Assembly (NCBI RefSeq): GCF_014203275.1
Contig: NZ_JACHIP010000002.1
Location: forward strand, 186,001-250,000
DNA from: Granulicella aggregans
Lineage (GTDB): Bacteria > Acidobacteriota > Terriglobia > Terriglobales > Acidobacteriaceae
Direction of reading: 5' to 3'
DNA: 64,000 nt
Part shown: positions 60,769 to 64,000 of the stretch, piece after piece
Position numbering within the stretch: the first letter of the stretch is position 1
Layout of the letters: every line of letters begins with the position of its first letter
The notes under the pieces: model-generated
The model's database searches: none
Told to the model about the DNA's origin: nothing
Seen by the model: the letters and a program-made list of their open reading frames with translations, nothing else
Translations under genes and position numbers: made by a program

Positions 60769-62484
60769 TTGCCCTTCCGAGCTCCCCATCTCGCGCTGAT
60801 TCTCGGTCTGCTGCTCTGCACAGTCTTCGGGCTGGCGCAGGGCGCTCCCGGGCATATTAAGGCCCGCCCCGCAGCCTCGTCGGCGAAAGATTCACCAGGC
60901 TCGCCCGACAGTCCCAGTTTGAGTCTGAACCTCTGCGTGGATGGATCGACCACTTATCCTTGCCCGGCAAACATCCTCTCGGACAACATCTACGTTCCCT
61001 CGATCGCGCTGACCTATGGGCAGATCCTTGATGGCGTCATCGCCTACAGCCCGGGCGATCTCACCTCCGGCACGATCACCATCTACAAGGACAGTGGCAC
61101 CGGGCGACTCCCCATCTGCGTCGTGCAGATTGGCATTGACCTCGCCTGCCCGGCGAACAGCACCATCTTCGATGTCGACACCTATACGCTCTCGGCGACT
61201 TTGACCTTCCCCGCCGGGTCGTCTCTTCCGAACTTCGACACCAATGTGGGGCCATGCACTACCGGCCCGACTTGTGATGTCATGGTCTCGGTGTCAAAGG
61301 ACACTTCTGAGGTTGCGGTGAGCAGTTCGCAGCAGATAGCGACGCTGGGCTCGCTGGTGACGCTGACCGCGACCGCGACCGGCGGCTACGGCGCGATTCC
61401 TACCGGGCAGGTCGTCTTCAGCCTGGACGGCGCGCAGCTTACTCCCATCGCTCTAAGCGCCACCGGCACCGCCAACTTCACCACGTCAACACTTGCTCTG
61501 GGAACACACAACATCACCGCTGCCTATGCGGGCGGTCTGGACTTCTACCCCGCAGCCGATTCGCCCGTGTTCAAGCAGCAGATCGTGCCGCCACCGACGA
61601 TCGCTGCTATCACTTCGAGCCTTAATCCCTCCGCTACCGGTGACAACATAACGTTTACCGCCAGTATCACCAGCGCCTCAGGATTGAGCGGCAACATCTC
61701 GGGAACGGTCACCTTCCGCGACGGCAATGTGATCTTCGCCACGCAGCCCATCGTCCAGAAGGGCAGCCAGTACGTGGCTCAGGCGACGATCTCGACGCTG
61801 GGCTTTGGATCGCACAGCATCACGGCGGCGTATTCGGGGGATGGCTCGAACGCTGCAAGCGTCTCGCCAACCTTCGTGCAGCAGGTGAACCATCCTCTGA
61901 CGGAGGCGCCGCCGGGATATCGGATCACGGTAACTCCCTCGCCCGTTGCGATGGGCGTGGGCCAGACGGCCGCTCTGGCGGTGACCGTCACCGCGATCAG
62001 CGGCTTCTCGCAGCCGGTGACGCTCAGTTGCGGCGATCTCCCCACGGAGTCCGCCTGCACCTTCGGCGAGATGGTCATCCCTGCCGGCGGAGGTTCAACG
62101 ACGCTCGCCTTCAGCACCATGGCACCGCACGATTGCGGCTCGAGCATACCGTACTTCACCGGACACGCTGCGCTGCATGGTTCGTCGTCCGCAGTGCGCT
62201 ATGCGGGTCCATTGCTGGCGGGGCTGCTCGTTCTGGTACTACCGCGACGGTGTCGCATCACGAGATGGATGCGGCCGCTGCTGGCGCTCGTATTCGCCTG
62301 TGGTCTGCTCACGCTGAATGGCTGCGGAGGCAACTGTACGGACTTCGGAACGCCGCCCGGCGGCTATACGCTAAAGGTGAATGGAACGTCGTCGGCAAAC
62401 GGGACCGGGACCGGAGCGTCTTCCGCAACCGATCCAACCGCAGTAAACGTAACTACCAGCGTAGCAATCTCTGTAAAGCTATAA
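60769..62484 (+). CDS. Surface protein with Ig-like repeats
   Basis: A 571-residue protein from TTG at 60769 (AAAGG at 60754-60758). After a signal peptide (about residues 1-22, LILGLLLCTVFGLAQG) there are at least three bacterial Ig-like (Big_3_5-type) domains, each built on VTLTATATGG, GQVVFSLDG, LGTHNITAAYAG and similar lines; another reads VTFRDGNVIF, FGSHSITAAYSGDG. Near the C-terminus come a cysteine-bearing module (VTLSCGDLPTESACTFG), a hydrophobic stretch (AGPLLAGLLVLVLPRRCR) and a lipobox-like LLTLNGCGG followed by a Ser/Thr-rich tail. This end is common in acidobacterial surface proteins. Likely an adhesin or surface layer protein. Confidence 0.75.
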   Translation: MPFRAPHLALILGLLLCTVFGLAQGAPGHIKARPAASSAKDSPGSPDSPSLSLNLCVDGSTTYPCPANILSDNIYVPSIALTYGQILDGVIAYSPGDLTSGTITIYKDSGTGRLPICVVQIGIDLACPANSTIFDVDTYTLSATLTFPAGSSLPNFDTNVGPCTTGPTCDVMVSVSKDTSEVAVSSSQQIATLGSLVTLTATATGGYGAIPTGQVVFSLDGAQLTPIALSATGTANFTTSTLALGTHNITAAYAGGLDFYPAADSPVFKQQIVPPPTIAAITSSLNPSATGDNITFTASITSASGLSGNISGTVTFRDGNVIFATQPIVQKGSQYVAQATISTLGFGSHSITAAYSGDGSNAASVSPTFVQQVNHPLTEAPPGYRITVTPSPVAMGVGQTAALAVTVTAISGFSQPVTLSCGDLPTESACTFGEMVIPAGGGSTTLAFSTMAPHDCGSSIPYFTGHAALHGSSSAVRYAGPLLAGLLVLVLPRRCRITRWMRPLLALVFACGLLTLNGCGGNCTDFGTPPGGYTLKVNGTSSANGTGTGASSATDPTAVNVTTSVAISVKL

Positions 62485-62510
62485 GTCTGGCGATCTCCAC
62501 CCGGATAAGC

Positions 62511-62550
62511 AAAAAAGGGGCCGGGAGCGCATGTTTGCGTCTCCCAGCCC
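62511..62550 (-). terminator. Terminator for the alginate-export-type gene
   Basis: On the minus strand GGGCTGGGAGACGCA pairs with TGCGCTCCCGGCCC (with mismatches and one bulge), loop AACA, followed by CTTTTTT. It lies 16 bases past the stop codon of the minus-strand gene at 62567. The plus-strand gene ends 26 bases away on the other side, so it may be bidirectional. Confidence 0.6.
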
Positions 62551-62566
62551 AAATACCCTTTACGGG

Positions 62567-63973
62567 CTAGCGATCCGCCTTCACCTGATCTACTCGAAGG
62601 CGGTACGTAAGTCCGAAGTATCCAATCGTCTCTGCTGCGCCGTGCTTGTTTTGCAGCAGCAGAGCTCCGGGGAAAAGGTGTCCGACGCCGACGTTGGCGA
62701 CGAGATAATCGTGGAAGACATACTTGCCGGTGACGTCGAGCTCCTGCCCGATGACGTTCGAGGCAAATCCTGCCGTCGGCGCTTTGATGGTCGCGCTGCC
62801 CGAGCTGGAGTAGACGCTGTCCTTCCGCTCCGCCACGTTCAGAAAGCCGCCCTGCACAAGGATGGTGAAGCTGGGTGCCGGGGCGATGTCGAGGTTGATC
62901 CGCTCCTGGCGCATGTTCTGGTAGCCGAAGAGGTCCACGTTGCCGAAGGCGTTGTGGTTCGACGGATACTGCTGGTCATAGGTGGCGTAACGCAGCGGGT
63001 TGCTGTGGTCGTTGCCCGTGGCGTAGTTGTACTCCACGCCGAGACGCGGCTGCCAGAAGATCGATGCGGGCGCGCTGTAGTAGACCTTAGCCAGTGCCTG
63101 ACCCGCGTGAATCGAGTCGTTCGCGTAGCTTCCACGTTGCAGCGATCCATTTGCCAGGTAGCAGAAGCGCGCCGGAAGTTTGCCCTGGATCTCTGACCCG
63201 AAGGTCGTCTCCACTTCGTTGCCCTTGATTCCCTGCAGGCTGGTCACGCCGCGGACGTCGTGAAACAGGACGTACGGAGACAGGTGAACGCGGGGAATGA
63301 AGTGCGTGAGCTGCGCATAAGCGCCGTGGAATGTGAGGCCCGCTCCGTGGGTGTCCAGCGATGACGGGTGCACCGTTACGACAGAGGTGCTAAAGAGATC
63401 GACACGGTTGCGATCACCGATGCGGAGATCGAAGCCGTCCCATGTGCGACTGTTATTGCTCCAGTCGCTTACGCCGATGATGCGTTCGCTGCCGAACCGA
63501 AGCTCCTGCCGTCCAGAGATAACGCTGATGGGCACGCGGCCTGCGGTGCCATGAACGTTCAACCAGCCCTGGTGAAGATCAAAGACATCGCGCATGTTGG
63601 AAGAGACCGTATGCAACGGAAGCCCCAGCGCGTGGGTGTCGATGAACTGCATATAGCCGGTGATGTGGCTGGTCGGGCGAACTTCTACGCTGCCGAGGGC
63701 GCGCGTCAGATCGTAGGTACGATCGGCATTCTGCACGTAGCTGAAGGAGGTCTGGCCTTCGGTGCGGCTGCGCGTCTCAAGTGAAACGGTCATCCATTTT
63801 GGCAACTCACTCCAGGCGAATCCTTCGGTCTTGCCGCGCTTCTGCGGATAGTCGGCATAGGAGGTCTGCGCCCCGGCCCGAACACAGGAAAGAACGAAGA
63901 GGGCAAGGAGGAACGCTATGGTCGCGAACCGTCTCCTTGAAGTAGGGAGTGCAGACAGAAATGTACGCGTCAT
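62567..63973 (-). CDS. Alginate_exp-family outer membrane porin
   Basis: A 468-residue beta-barrel protein with a signal peptide (about residues 14-35, FATIAFLLALFVLSCVRAGAQ). The mature region contains WSELPKWMTVSLETRSRTEGQ, SGRQELRFGSERIIGVSDWSNNSRTWDG (in pieces QELRFGSERIIG, WSNNSRTWDGFDLRI) and RLGVEYNYATGN, matching the alginate export (Alginate_exp) family, whose members form 18-stranded pores for alginate or related polysaccharide export and also occur in Acidobacteriota far from alginate genes. Start at 63973 has GGAGA upstream. The substrate cannot be inferred from the window. Confidence 0.8.
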   Translation of the reverse strand: MTRTFLSALPTSRRRFATIAFLLALFVLSCVRAGAQTSYADYPQKRGKTEGFAWSELPKWMTVSLETRSRTEGQTSFSYVQNADRTYDLTRALGSVEVRPTSHITGYMQFIDTHALGLPLHTVSSNMRDVFDLHQGWLNVHGTAGRVPISVISGRQELRFGSERIIGVSDWSNNSRTWDGFDLRIGDRNRVDLFSTSVVTVHPSSLDTHGAGLTFHGAYAQLTHFIPRVHLSPYVLFHDVRGVTSLQGIKGNEVETTFGSEIQGKLPARFCYLANGSLQRGSYANDSIHAGQALAKVYYSAPASIFWQPRLGVEYNYATGNDHSNPLRYATYDQQYPSNHNAFGNVDLFGYQNMRQERINLDIAPAPSFTILVQGGFLNVAERKDSVYSSSGSATIKAPTAGFASNVIGQELDVTGKYVFHDYLVANVGVGHLFPGALLLQNKHGAAETIGYFGLTYRLRVDQVKADR

Positions 63974-64000
63974 GATTGAGTCTCCCGTTGCTGCGACATG

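Overview
The window reads as chromosomal DNA of a GC-rich soil bacterium of the Acidobacteriota, most likely class Terriglobia (Granulicella/Terriglobus/Edaphobacter type). This rests on gene content rather than on a marker gene: a TonB receptor with an N-terminal carboxypeptidase-regulatory-like domain, a DUF2339 protein, an Ig-like surface protein with a typical C-terminal lipobox-like end, sedolisin, alginate-export porin, DUF5666, and short hairpin repeats between genes. No rRNA gene, phage block or CRISPR array was seen. One tRNA gene (Pro, anticodon CGG) is present.

Layout. 0.1-5.6 kb: DUF5666 secreted protein, an orphan GvpL/GvpF-like gene, an OmpA-family protein with a coiled coil, an SDR oxidoreductase. 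5.7-10.4 kb: ABC-2 type exporter pair, a YpdA-like flavoprotein, two response regulators (NarL type; receiver-Hpt). 10.4-15.4 kb: DUF2339 membrane protein, a PAS-GGDEF-like protein with a degenerate signature, motA and motB. 15.4-20.4 kb: a small Cys/His-rich secreted protein, a TonB receptor, a 23-codon ORF and an ABC exporter. 20.4-21.6 kb: a gene-poor stretch with decayed coding sequence.

21.6-29.7 kb: a signalling block of adenylate cyclase, PP2C phosphatase, double-FHA ABCG transporter, CsgG-like lipoprotein/secretin-associated protein and a Ser/Thr kinase. 29.7-30.7 kb: another gene-poor stretch with the first 25 or so residues of a serine recombinase, next to tRNA-Pro. 30.9-36.6 kb: a molybdenum hydroxylase locus (XdhC and MocA-like maturation proteins facing FAD, 2Fe-2S and Mo subunits, with a small membrane protein inserted in the operon). 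36.6-39.0 kb: sedolisin and a GNAT acetyltransferase.

39.0-53.4 kb: the largest functional block, an alpha-glucan/trehalose locus. On the minus strand glgE and a treS-maltokinase fusion overlap by 4 bases and are followed by a probable divergent glycosyltransferase and a mechanosensitive-channel-like protein; on the plus strand run a GH15 glucosidase, treY and treZ. Together they encode two routes to trehalose and the trehalose-to-glucan GlgE route, linked by position to an osmotic-stress type membrane protein. 53.4-64.0 kb: secreted DUF985 cupin, DUF481 outer-membrane protein, cytochrome c, beta-barrel protein, Uma2 nuclease-like protein, class I fumarase, two small membrane proteins, pgsA, an Ig-like repeat protein and an alginate-export-family porin.

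The most noteworthy items are the kinase/phosphatase/FHA-ABC/CsgG block, the glgE/treS-mak locus with its unrecognised glycosyltransferase, the YpdA homologue that has lost the usual cysteine but gained a Cys-x-Cys pair, and the serine-recombinase remnant beside tRNA-Pro. Family assignments were made by reading the translated sequence and recalling families; no database search was run.
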